Assembly (NCBI GenBank): GCA_964440915.1
Contig: CAYTTV010000006.1
Span: 1 to 64,000, forward strand
Origin: CAMPJM01 sp964440915
GTDB taxonomy: Bacteria; Bacteroidota; Bacteroidia; Cytophagales; Cyclobacteriaceae
Direction of reading: 5' to 3'
Length of the DNA stretch: 64,000 nucleotides
Below, piece by piece: positions 8,718 to 16,959 of the stretch. The position numbers were made by a program, and so were the translations under genes. The notes under the pieces are model-generated. The model was not told the origin of the DNA. It searched no databases and saw nothing but the letters and a program-made list of their open reading frames with translations. Positions within the stretch are counted from its first letter, which is position 1; each line of letters opens with the position of its first letter.

Positions 8718-9116
8718 TTAATGCTTCATACCACATTCCTTACAAAATTTCTGTTTCCCGGGAGGCCTTTTTTTAGGTTTACGCTTATGCCCAAAATACA
8801 GGGGGTCGGAATACTGCGGCTTTTTCATTTCCTTTTCCATCTTTCTGTATTTTTTAGCATTAGCTTTCATCCTTTGCTCAAACTCCTTCTTTTTTTGGTC
8901 CAGTTGTCGGTCGAAGGAGTTTCTATTGGAAGTTTTCTTTCTTTTTGGTGCTGCCTTTGTTTCTGCCCTGCCTGATTCGGCGTCACGGGTAGAAGGCCGA
9001 AAAATAGCATCGGGATCGGTAGTAGTCTGTGCTTGCACCTTACCAGGCTGAAGCCAAACATACAGCAGCAAAAACAAAATGATTGCTGAATATCTCATAA
9101 CACACTTTTTATTCAT
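8718..9116 (-). CDS. Small secreted lysine-rich protein, unknown
   Basis: 132 residues with a signal peptide (hydrophobic stretch L-F-L-L-L-Y-V-W-L, cleavage near V-Q-A-Q). The mature part is strongly basic and low in complexity: K-R-K-K repeats, a probable coiled stretch of K/E/R around residues 70-100, and a C-terminal C-K-E-C pair followed by G-M-K-H. I do not recognise a family. The C-x-x-C could bind metal or form a disulfide, but this is only a suggestion. It lies 74 bases downstream of uvrA on the same strand. Confidence 0.65.
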   Translation of the reverse strand: MNKKCVMRYSAIILFLLLYVWLQPGKVQAQTTTDPDAIFRPSTRDAESGRAETKAAPKRKKTSNRNSFDRQLDQKKKEFEQRMKANAKKYRKMEKEMKKPQYSDPLYFGHKRKPKKRPPGKQKFCKECGMKH

Positions 9117-9190
9117 CTATAGTAGTATAACTTTTGCAATCTCGATAAATTGCCTTCCCTACCAAGAATCGGCATGAGGCTATTCAGAAT

Positions 9191-12028
9191 TTACTTATTA
9201 AGACCGAGTTTCCCCTTGAGAAACCTCGCTGTATGATTGTCTTGGAGCTTTATCATATCTTCAGGTGTTCCCTCAAAACAAATTTGGCCCCCGTGCTCTC
9301 CACCCTCTGGCCCCATATCGATTATCCAATCAGCACATTTTATCATTTCCATGTTATGCTCTATCACTACGACACTGTTGCCTTGTTCTATTAATGCGTT
9401 AATAGCCGTCAATAACCTTTTGATGTCATGAAAATGTAATCCGGTTGTCGGTTCATCAAAAATAAAAAGGATCTTCTCCTTATTATGGGCACCCTTTCCT
9501 AAATAATAGGCAAGCTTCACCCTTTGGGCTTCCCCTCCACTCAATGAGCTCGAGGATTGACCTAAACGAACATAACCAAGTCCTACTTCTTGCAAGGGAG
9601 CGAGCTTGTCTACAATCGTATCCCTGCCTTTGAAGAACGCAATACTATCATCCACCGTCATATCAAGGACCTCTGCTATGTTTCTTTCTTTGTATTGAAT
9701 ATCCAGTATTTCTTGTTTAAATCGCTTGCCTCCGCACGCCTCACAGGTAAGCTGAATATCTGCCATAAACTGCATTTCAATCTTAACTACCCCCTCTCCC
9801 TGACAGACTTCGCAGCGTCCGCCATCAATATTAAAGGAGAAATGAGCAGGCTTATATCCTCTTTGTTTCGACAAGGGCTGGGCGGAAAACAGTTGCCTGA
9901 TAGCATCATATGCCTTGACATAGGTGACGGGATTAGACCGAGAAGACTTGCCAATAGGATTTTGATCTACAAATTCAACCTGAGAGATTTTCTTATAGTC
10001 ACCAGAAAGCTTGTCAAATTTCCCAGTAGCTTCACTTACCGTTCCCAAAATTTTACCAATTGCAGGATACAGAATCTTTTTTACCAGTGTAGACTTTCCC
10101 GAACCACTCACGCCAGTTATCATTACTAAGATATCAAGCGGAACTTTTACCGTTACATTCTTCAGATTGTTTTCTCTGGCGCCATGTATTGTAACAGCAT
10201 CCTTCGCCTTTCTGCGTTGGTTTGGCACCTCCACCTTATCTATACCGCTAAGGTAGCGAGCAGTATGGGTGTTGCCATCCTTTATCAACGCTTCTAGCGT
10301 ACCTTGGAAGACTAGCTGACCGCCATGGGAGCCCGCATCCGGCCCGATATCAATTATCTGATCTGCGGCCTGCATTACTTCTTCTTCATGCTCCACTACG
10401 ACTACAGTATTTTTGATGTCACGAAGTGACTTGAGCACATCGATCAGCTTTTGGGTATCCCGCGGATGAAGCCCAATGCTTGGCTCATCTAATATGTACA
10501 TGGACCCAACCAAAGCACTGCCTAAAGATGTGGCTAGTTTAATTCGCTGGTATTCGCCTCCAGAAAGCGTACTCGCCATGCGATTCAAGGTAAGATAGCT
10601 CAATCCTACTTTATCCAAATATCCTAAACGGTTTTCAATTTCCTTAATAATACGTCCAGCTATTGTAAGGTCATGCTTACTGAGTTCAATATTATCGAAG
10701 AAATGCTTGACCTGACTAAGAGGCATGAGAACTATATCAATAATGGAATGTCCGCTTACCTTCACATAAGCAGCGTCCTTTCTTAGCCGTGACCCTCTGC
10801 AATCAGGACAAACCGTTCTTCCACGATACCTCGAGAGCAGTACCCGGTATTGTATTTTGTGCGATTTAGACTGAAGGTGCTTAAAAAAAGCATTCAACCC
10901 TTTAAAATACTTATTCCCCTTCCAAATCAGACTTTTTTGTTCATCTGAAAGGTCACCATAAGGTCGATGTATAGGAAAGTCGAATTCAACGGCGTTTCTT
11001 AATAAGGGTGACAACCAAGCACTCATGGCTTCACTTCTCCAAGGGGCAATAGCACCTTCGTATACCGAAAGGCTCTTATCGGGCACTACGAGGTCCTCAT
11101 CAATTCCAAGAACCTTCCCAAATCCTTCGCAAGTCTTACAGGCTCCATAAGGATTGTTGAAGCTAAAGAAGTTTACTGTAGGTTCTTCAAATCTCATGTC
11201 GTCCAACTCAAACCTGTCCGAAAAAACCCTCCTTTCTGATCCTGGGATATCCACTATACAATCCCCTTCACCTTCATAAAAAGCGGTTTGCACGGAATCT
11301 GCCAGCCTAAACTGCGTATCTTCATTGTGCTCAGCAATTATTGTCCTGTCAATCAGAATATAAACTTTGTCCTTTGTAGATAATTTTCTGCCTTCCTCCA
11401 GCACATCCTCTATAAAACACATCTCTTCTCCCAAGACTATGCGTGTGAAACCCTTCTGCAAAAGAATATTCAACTCCTCTTCCATTTTTCTGCCTTTTGC
11501 AACCTTCAAAGGAGTTAGTATCACTACTCTAGTCCCTTCCTCATGCCCAAAGATAAAGTTGACCACATCCGTGACACTATCCCTGCTTACCAATTCGCCG
11601 CTTAGAGGAGAGTACGTTTTGCCAATGCGGGCAAAAAGCAATTTAAGGTAATCATATATCTCGGTGCTGGTACCCACAGTCGAACGAGGATTTTTGGTAG
11701 ATACCTTCTGTTCTATAGCGATTGCAGGAGAAACACCTTTTATATAATCTACTTCTGGTTTCTCCATCCTGCCAAGGAACTGCCGTGCATATGAGCTCAG
11801 GCTTTCCACATACATCCTTTGACCCTCTGCAAACAAAGTGTCGAATGCCAAAGATGATTTACCTGAACCAGAAAGCCCTGTAACCACCACTAGCTTATTT
11901 CGAGGGATAGCTACATTGATGTTTTTTAAATTGTTGACACGAGCTCCCTTTATAATAATAAATTCCTTTGGGTCAAGGGCGTCGATTTCATGGGAGGTTG
12001 TGGGGTTGATTGGGATGACTGTTGGCAT
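9191..12028 (-). CDS. uvrA: UvrABC excinuclease subunit A
   Basis: 945 residues, close to the usual length of UvrA. This is the DNA-damage recognition ATPase of nucleotide excision repair; it dimerises, loads UvrB at lesions and leaves. Two ABC ATPase modules are visible: the first Walker A is G-L-S-G-S-G-K-S-S near residue 50 and the second G-V-S-G-S-G-K-S-T near 645. Signature motifs L-S-G-G-E appear in both halves. The zinc fingers include C-K-T-C-E-G-F-G, C-P-D-C-R-G-S-R and C-E-V-C-Q-G-E-G ... C-E-A-C-G-G-K-R. The first ATPase is interrupted by the UvrB-binding and insertion domains as expected. It has its own promoter and is divergent from an ECF sigma gene. Confidence 0.97.
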   Translation of the reverse strand: MPTVIPINPTTSHEIDALDPKEFIIIKGARVNNLKNINVAIPRNKLVVVTGLSGSGKSSLAFDTLFAEGQRMYVESLSSYARQFLGRMEKPEVDYIKGVSPAIAIEQKVSTKNPRSTVGTSTEIYDYLKLLFARIGKTYSPLSGELVSRDSVTDVVNFIFGHEEGTRVVILTPLKVAKGRKMEEELNILLQKGFTRIVLGEEMCFIEDVLEEGRKLSTKDKVYILIDRTIIAEHNEDTQFRLADSVQTAFYEGEGDCIVDIPGSERRVFSDRFELDDMRFEEPTVNFFSFNNPYGACKTCEGFGKVLGIDEDLVVPDKSLSVYEGAIAPWRSEAMSAWLSPLLRNAVEFDFPIHRPYGDLSDEQKSLIWKGNKYFKGLNAFFKHLQSKSHKIQYRVLLSRYRGRTVCPDCRGSRLRKDAAYVKVSGHSIIDIVLMPLSQVKHFFDNIELSKHDLTIAGRIIKEIENRLGYLDKVGLSYLTLNRMASTLSGGEYQRIKLATSLGSALVGSMYILDEPSIGLHPRDTQKLIDVLKSLRDIKNTVVVVEHEEEVMQAADQIIDIGPDAGSHGGQLVFQGTLEALIKDGNTHTARYLSGIDKVEVPNQRRKAKDAVTIHGARENNLKNVTVKVPLDILVMITGVSGSGKSTLVKKILYPAIGKILGTVSEATGKFDKLSGDYKKISQVEFVDQNPIGKSSRSNPVTYVKAYDAIRQLFSAQPLSKQRGYKPAHFSFNIDGGRCEVCQGEGVVKIEMQFMADIQLTCEACGGKRFKQEILDIQYKERNIAEVLDMTVDDSIAFFKGRDTIVDKLAPLQEVGLGYVRLGQSSSSLSGGEAQRVKLAYYLGKGAHNKEKILFIFDEPTTGLHFHDIKRLLTAINALIEQGNSVVVIEHNMEMIKCADWIIDMGPEGGEHGGQICFEGTPEDMIKLQDNHTARFLKGKLGLNK

Positions 12029-12062
12029 ATTTGTATTTCTATTGCTCCTTTTACTATAATTG

Positions 12063-12095
12063 CAAAGGTAAAGTATTTTATAGGCTTATATCAAA
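12063..12095 (-). promoter_or_regulatory. Bacteroidota-type promoter of uvrA
   Basis: On the minus strand TACCTTTG (12063-12070) is a perfect TAnnTTTG -7 element, continued by CA as in many Bacteroidota promoters. TTTG (12092-12095) lies 21 bases upstream and fits the -33 element. The transcript would start near 12056, giving a leader of about 28 bases before the uvrA ATG. Confidence 0.65.
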
Positions 12096-12161
12096 GCCTT
12101 TTATATCAAGCTCCTATTGGCAAAAAATTTGCTTTATAAAGAACATGAAATCCATAAAAAA

Positions 12162-12182
12162 AATTACAACATATTTGTAATT
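12162..12182. promoter_or_regulatory. Perfect inverted repeat between uvrA and ECF sigma gene
   Basis: AATTACAA (12162-12169) and TTGTAATT (12175-12182) form a perfect 8-bp palindrome around CATAT. It lies about 70 bases upstream of the uvrA -33 element and about 100 bases upstream of the sigma gene. It looks like an operator for a dimeric regulator, but which gene it serves, if any, is unknown. Confidence 0.4.
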
Positions 12183-12279
12183 ACGCACTTTTGGGTTATT
12201 ATTGTATTTACACCATTCTAATTAAACCCTAAACTTGACAATATGAAGTAAACCTCTACGTTAACTAAATTAGAAATAC

Positions 12280-12879
12280 ATGAAGAAGTACTCTATTTGC
12301 GATAGCAAATTGGTATCGCAATATAAGAATGGTAACGAAGAGGCATTTGAAGAATTGATCAAGAGACATAAATCGAGAATTTTCACCACGATTTATCTTA
12401 TTGTCAAAGACAAGTACAAAGCCGAAGATTTATTGCAAGAGACCCTGATTAAGACTGTCAATACCATTAAGTCAGGGAAATACAATGAAGAGGGGAAATT
12501 TCTTCCATGGATTTTACGGATAGGACACAACTTGGCCATCGACCATTTTAGAAAAGCCAAGCGATACCCGACTATTGTAATGGAAGATGGCAGCAATGTC
12601 TTCAACACTATTGAATTTTCAGAGGACTCTATAGAGTCCGTTCAGATAAGAAAGGACACGCATGCTAAGCTTCGAGCATTGATTCAAGAATTGCCCGATG
12701 CCCAAAAGGAGGTACTGATAATGCGACATTATATGGATATGAGCTTTCAGGAGATAGCTGATTCCACTGGTGTCAGTATCAATACGGCCTTGGGAAGGAT
12801 GCGTTACGCCCTCATTAACCTGAGGAAGAAAATGCATAAACACAATATAGCCTATGATCAAAACATTTACCCCAAATGA
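12280..12879 (+). CDS. ECF RNA polymerase sigma factor
   Basis: 199 residues, the normal size of an ECF sigma factor. Region 2 covers residues about 20-95, with the core-binding and -10 recognition segment D-L-L-Q-E-T-L-I-K-T and L-P-W-I-L-R-I-G-H-N. Region 4 covers about 130-190, with the helix-turn-helix M-S-F-Q-E-I-A-D-S-T-G-V-S-I-N-T. The C-terminus overlaps by 26 bases the next gene, which probably encodes its small regulatory partner. The type is widespread in Cytophagales; the target promoters are unknown. Confidence 0.93.
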   Translation: MKKYSICDSKLVSQYKNGNEEAFEELIKRHKSRIFTTIYLIVKDKYKAEDLLQETLIKTVNTIKSGKYNEEGKFLPWILRIGHNLAIDHFRKAKRYPTIVMEDGSNVFNTIEFSEDSIESVQIRKDTHAKLRALIQELPDAQKEVLIMRHYMDMSFQEIADSTGVSINTALGRMRYALINLRKKMHKHNIAYDQNIYPK

Positions 12880-13084
12880 CATCGTCCGATATGTCTATCA
12901 GGAAACATCGGAACAAGAAAGTGCCAATATAGAAAGTGCACTATTGCGTGATAATAACTTGCTAAAAGTATATCAGGAGTTGTCTTTTATAAAAAGACAG
13001 CTAGGGAGGGCCATCAGTGATCCCGATGAAAAAATAATAAGCAGTGTGATGGCTTACTCAAAATCGTTAGATTTGCATGCTTAA
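12854..13084 (+). CDS. Small partner of ECF sigma factor, possible anti-sigma
   Basis: 76 residues, starting inside the end of the sigma gene in another frame (26-base overlap), an arrangement that favours coupled translation. The N-terminal sequence (I-V-R-Y-V-Y-Q-E-T-S-E-Q-E) resembles the start of Bacteroidota anti-sigma factors, where a short soluble helical domain grips the sigma factor. No transmembrane segment or zinc-binding H-x-x-x-C-x-x-C is present, so if it is an anti-sigma factor it is a soluble one without a sensor domain. Function rests on gene position and weak similarity. Nth follows after 11 bases. Confidence 0.7.
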   Translation: MIKTFTPNDIVRYVYQETSEQESANIESALLRDNNLLKVYQELSFIKRQLGRAISDPDEKIISSVMAYSKSLDLHA

Positions 13085-13095
13085 TCCTTATTAGC

Positions 13096-13752
13096 ATGAC
13101 AAAGCAAGAGCGATTTAGTGCGTTTTTGGAATATTTCTCCAAAAACCAACCAAATGTGCAAACTGAATTAAACTACAGCAACCCGTATGAACTATTGGTT
13201 GCTGTTATCTTAAGTGCCCAATGCACCGACAAGCGGATCAACATGGTGACCCCTGCCCTGTTCAAGGATTTCCCCACAGCAGAACACCTTGCCGCTAGCG
13301 ATTTCGATTCCCTTTTCCCCTATATAAAGAGCGTATCCTATCCCAATAATAAGACCAAACATTTGCTGGGAATGGCTAAAATGCTTGTGGAGCAATTTAA
13401 TAGTGAAGTGCCCAACACAGTAGCAGATTTACAAAAACTGCCCGGGGTCGGAAGGAAAACGGCCAATGTAATTGCTTCAGTTATTTATGCACAACCGACA
13501 ATGGCTGTAGATACCCACGTGTTCCGAGTATCGAAACGGATTGGCCTCGCTACACAGACAGCTAAAACGCCTCTTGAAGTAGAAAAGCAACTGGTTAGGC
13601 ACATTCCCGAAACGTATATCCCATTAGCTCACCATTGGCTCATTTTGCATGGACGTTATATATGCGTTGCCCGCAGGCCAAAATGTGAGATTTGTCCACT
13701 GACCTCCTTCTGCCGCTATTATGAAAAGAATCACAAATATTTCCTCCAATAA
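13096..13752 (+). CDS. nth: Endonuclease III, DNA glycosylase/AP lyase
   Basis: 218 residues. Removes oxidised pyrimidines and cleaves abasic sites in base excision repair. The helix-hairpin-helix L-P-G-V-G-R-K-T-A-N-V contains the catalytic Lys, and V-D-T-H-V-F-R-V contains the catalytic Asp. The C-terminal iron-sulfur loop has the exact C-x6-C-x2-C-x5-C spacing (from C-V-A-R-R-P-K-C to C-P-L-T-S-F-C). It follows the sigma partner gene after 11 bases and is likely co-transcribed. Confidence 0.96.
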   Translation: MTKQERFSAFLEYFSKNQPNVQTELNYSNPYELLVAVILSAQCTDKRINMVTPALFKDFPTAEHLAASDFDSLFPYIKSVSYPNNKTKHLLGMAKMLVEQFNSEVPNTVADLQKLPGVGRKTANVIASVIYAQPTMAVDTHVFRVSKRIGLATQTAKTPLEVEKQLVRHIPETYIPLAHHWLILHGRYICVARRPKCEICPLTSFCRYYEKNHKYFLQ

Positions 13753-13858
13753 GCAGTTCTTGCTTTAACTTTGAAGTGTTAATCCCGATACAGGAGTGGG
13801 TAACAATTGGAAGACATATAAGCTGGATAGTATGTCTTTTTAAACAACAGCATATCGG

Positions 13859-13866
13859 TAAATTTG
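13859..13866 (+). promoter_or_regulatory. Candidate -7 element right before the glycosyltransferase start
   Basis: TAAATTTG matches TAnnTTTG exactly and ends seven bases before the GTG start codon. If used, the transcript would start at or next to the start codon, i.e. an almost leaderless mRNA. No clear -33 TTTG is visible at the right distance. Confidence 0.45.
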
Positions 13867-13872
13867 TGAAGC

Positions 13873-15093
13873 GTGAGAATACTGTACGTCCATCAATACT
13901 TTAAGACACCCGCAGAAGGGGGTTCCATCCGGTCCTACTATTTGGCCAAAGGTCTTGTAGACAATGGTTATTCGGTGGAAATGATTACTTCCTGGAACCA
14001 AAAATCTTATCATTACCAGGTAGTAGACGGCATAAAAGTCCATTATCTGCCGGTTTTTTATGATAATCATTTGAACTTTGGCCAAAGAATCAAAGCTTTC
14101 TACCAATTCGTTTACCTTGCTTGCAGACTTATCACGAAACTCGAAAGGCCAGACATCTGCTATGCTATGTCAACACCTCTAACGGTTGGTTTAGTCGCTT
14201 TATTTGCAAAAATCAGGCTCAGCATTCCCTATTATTTTGAAATTGGGGATCTATGGCCAACAGCCCCTATCCAAATGGGTTTCATAAGAAATCCCATCGT
14301 AAAAAACCTATTGTATGCTTTAGAACGGAAGATATATAAAAGTGCCGATAAAATAATTGCGTTGTCTCCAGGCATACGAGATCATGTAGAAGCCATAGTC
14401 CCCGACAAAGATGTTTACCTCATTCCTAACATGTCTGATTGTTCTTTTTTTCAGATGGAGTGTAAAGAAGAAGGCTATGAGACCTTATTTGATGTAAAAG
14501 ACAATTTTGTGATCAATTATATGGGTGCAGCAGGGAAAGCCAACCATCTCGAGTATCTTTTGGATGCTGCTGTTTCTTGTCAAACCCAACGGCTTCCTGT
14601 ACGTTTTTTGGTGGTGGCCTATGGCTCTGAGTTGGAGCGGATTAAGCGGGTTGCCGAAGCAAAGAAGATCAGTAATATCACTTTCCTTCCTTATCAAAGC
14701 AAAGAAGGTCTCAAAAAGATACTGAACATAACCGATGCTGTCTACATTTCCTACGCTTCAGCACCCGTGTTACAAACCGGCAGTCCCAATAAGTTCTTTG
14801 ATGGGCTAGCTGCCGGGAAGCTGATCATCATCAACAACAGTGGCTGGCTCAGGGAAATCACTGAATTGAATAAATGTGGGTTTTATGCCGACCCGCAAAA
14901 ACCAGAAACATTTGTGGAAAAGCTCTCGCCCTTTATCAAAGATTCCAACCTGCTCTTCAGCTATCAGAAAAATGCCAGAAGTGTCGCAGAGCATTATTAT
15001 TCCAAAGATCTGCAGATCCAGAAGCTACTTAAAGTTTTTGATAGGGATTACGAAATGAAGATCAAGGAGCCGGCTTGTACTTCGACTTCATAA
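13873..15093 (+). CDS. Family 4 glycosyltransferase
   Basis: 406 residues from a GTG start that gives the typical first strand M-R-I-L-Y-V-H-Q-Y-F. It is a GT-B fold enzyme of family GT4 (Glyco_trans_4-like N-terminal domain, GT1 C-terminal domain). The acceptor-side motif G-G-S-I-R-S-Y-Y-L-A is near residue 17, and the sugar-nucleotide site is the segment S-P-N-K-F-F-D-G-L-A-A-G-K near 300-312, similar to WcaI-type exopolysaccharide transferases. It probably adds a sugar to a lipid-linked surface glycan; donor and acceptor are not predictable. Its 3' end overlaps the convergent gldB gene by 32 bases. Confidence 0.88.
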   Translation: MRILYVHQYFKTPAEGGSIRSYYLAKGLVDNGYSVEMITSWNQKSYHYQVVDGIKVHYLPVFYDNHLNFGQRIKAFYQFVYLACRLITKLERPDICYAMSTPLTVGLVALFAKIRLSIPYYFEIGDLWPTAPIQMGFIRNPIVKNLLYALERKIYKSADKIIALSPGIRDHVEAIVPDKDVYLIPNMSDCSFFQMECKEEGYETLFDVKDNFVINYMGAAGKANHLEYLLDAAVSCQTQRLPVRFLVVAYGSELERIKRVAEAKKISNITFLPYQSKEGLKKILNITDAVYISYASAPVLQTGSPNKFFDGLAAGKLIIINNSGWLREITELNKCGFYADPQKPETFVEKLSPFIKDSNLLFSYQKNARSVAEHYYSKDLQIQKLLKVFDRDYEMKIKEPACTSTS

Positions 15094-16048
15094 ATATTTG
15101 CTGCGCATCTTGTGTCTTCATTAAGTCGGGCAAACGTTTTTCAGGGTGTTCCTTCATATATTGCTTAACAATTTCCCACCCTACCCAAACGCCGATTCTC
15201 CCGGGAGCCTTGTTGCCTATTTCGAGTGTTCTTGGCCGTTCATCCAAATATTTTTTCTTGACAAAGTGGCTGGTTTCATACAAAAGTTCATTCTGGACAA
15301 AATGCGCCCATACTATCTGTTGATTTTCCCTTACATCTTTTAATGAAGCACTTTCATAGCCGATCAAAATAGAATCGGGCACATTTGGCAGCACCTGACT
15401 GGCAAAATAGTAAGCCTTTCCATAAAAAATCATATCTGCCAGCATCGTATGGTCCTCCACATTGATCATATTATACTTGCCGCTCATGAGCAAAATGCAG
15501 GAAGGAACAATATATTCCTTCTCATATCTACTCAAAATATATTGGGGAAGGTCTAAAGGTTTGTAAGATGCACCTGGTCCAATATAATAATCTAGTCCAA
15601 TGATGATCACGCTATCAGAAATGAACATGTCTCTCCCAAAACCAGTTACAATTGTTTGTATTTCTGGCACTTGAAAGTCTGGATAATAGTATTTGATATA
15701 ACGAAATGCTTCTGTAAACTGGTCTTTAATAGCTGAAAAGTCGCCGAATGCGACTGCTGCCTCCTGATATAAAGTGTCTATGTGGGGATCTTTAATAAGA
15801 TCAAACAAACTATTCACTAAAATTGAGTCATGCGGATATTGATCGGCATAAAAAAAATGATCCTTTACTAGCTTATTGTCATCCAAAAAAGAACTCAATG
15901 CTTCTTTGCTTTCTACTTTAAAAAGATCATGTTCTAATCGCTTCACCGACAAGTCTATCGTAATATGGCTTACATCAGGCCGCTTTTCTTTGTTCTGTTG
16001 GCAACCAAAAAATATTAATGAAAGAAGTAAAACTAAAATTCTATGCAT
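15062..16048 (-). CDS. gldB: Gliding motility lipoprotein GldB
   Basis: 328 residues. The signal peptide ends in a lipobox (I-F-F-G-C at residue 16). The body matches GldB, an essential lipoprotein in Bacteroidota gliding and type IX secretion: I recognise the R-L-E-H-D-L-F region near residue 35, the T-G-F-G-R-D-M-F segment and the C-terminal G-R-I-G-V-W-V-G-W-E-I-V motif. The precise molecular role is not established. In Flavobacterium gldB is next to gldC; here no gldC is seen nearby. It is divergent from a beta-barrel gene and its 3' end runs 32 bases into the convergent glycosyltransferase gene. Confidence 0.93.
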   Translation of the reverse strand: MHRILVLLLSLIFFGCQQNKEKRPDVSHITIDLSVKRLEHDLFKVESKEALSSFLDDNKLVKDHFFYADQYPHDSILVNSLFDLIKDPHIDTLYQEAAVAFGDFSAIKDQFTEAFRYIKYYYPDFQVPEIQTIVTGFGRDMFISDSVIIIGLDYYIGPGASYKPLDLPQYILSRYEKEYIVPSCILLMSGKYNMINVEDHTMLADMIFYGKAYYFASQVLPNVPDSILIGYESASLKDVRENQQIVWAHFVQNELLYETSHFVKKKYLDERPRTLEIGNKAPGRIGVWVGWEIVKQYMKEHPEKRLPDLMKTQDAQQIFMKSKYKPAP

Positions 16049-16151
16049 GGTTTTATAAAAGAAAAGCTATTTGCTAAGTTTGTACAATATTCGTGAATAG
16101 GATAAACGTTTTGCTGTCACTTATAGTACTGATCAATTCGTTCAAACACGG

Positions 16152-16159
16152 TAATTTTG
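16152..16159 (+). promoter_or_regulatory. Candidate -7 element for the beta-barrel gene
   Basis: TAATTTTG matches TAnnTTTG exactly, 24 bases before the ATG at 16184. A matching -33 element is not obvious. Confidence 0.45.
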
Positions 16160-16183
16160 AGAGGCTAAATATATAAAACAAAT

Positions 16184-16807
16184 ATGAAAAGATACCTTTT
16201 ACTTTTATGCTTGATTGGCTTAGTCTATCAAGCCCAGGCGCAAACACAAATAGGCATTAAGGTCTCCCCTTTGCTCTCAGTGAACCGCGTAACTTCTGAT
16301 GATGGCAATATCAGTGCAACGTCAGACGGAGTAGGCTTTCGGGCATCCTTCGGTCCTATTGTTGATTTTTTCTTAATGGAGAACTATTATTTTAGCACGG
16401 GTCTTCTTTATACGCCAAAAAGGGCGGGCATCACCATCAGAGAAAGTGGTATCGAAATGTCGGAGGATTACAAGCTACAATACCTTCAATTGCCTGCCAC
16501 ACTCAAAATGTTTACCAATGAGCTTGCCTTAGATACCCGTCTATATTTTCAGGTCGGCGGTATTCCAGAAATAAAGATTGACGAAAAGAAGACCAGCGGA
16601 GATACTTTTGTCAGAAAATTTAGAGCCATTGATTTTTCTGTGATGGCAGGTTTTGGTATAGAGTATAGGCTAGGCGTTAGCTCTACTGCATTTGCAGGCA
16701 TCAGCTATTCGAGAGGACTGATTAATGCAGCTTCTAAGAGATTTGACAACCATGATTTCAAATTGAAGCATGACCTTATTAGTCTTGATTTTGGCATAAA
16801 ATTCTGA
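16184..16807 (+). CDS. PorT-like outer membrane beta-barrel protein
   Basis: 207 residues with a signal peptide (ends A-Q-A-Q) and a small eight-strand barrel pattern: G-I-K-V-S-P at the first strand, alternating hydrophobic strands, and a terminal aromatic residue (D-F-G-I-K-F). It belongs to the broad porin-like OMP_b-brl_2 / PorT group. Its position beside gldB hints at the envelope or type IX machinery, but this class is too general to assign a function. Confidence 0.8.
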   Translation: MKRYLLLLCLIGLVYQAQAQTQIGIKVSPLLSVNRVTSDDGNISATSDGVGFRASFGPIVDFFLMENYYFSTGLLYTPKRAGITIRESGIEMSEDYKLQYLQLPATLKMFTNELALDTRLYFQVGGIPEIKIDEKKTSGDTFVRKFRAIDFSVMAGFGIEYRLGVSSTAFAGISYSRGLINAASKRFDNHDFKLKHDLISLDFGIKF

Positions 16808-16959
16808 AAAGAATTGCTGCTAATGGCTGACATTGAGGCTGAAGGAAAAAATATTATCCCAACATTTAATTTTCTAAAACTTTATATAGCACCTTTTGTT
16901 TAGTCAAAGCGTGCAAAAAATATGCATGAAGAGCCCTCTTTCTAACAGACTAGCGGTAA

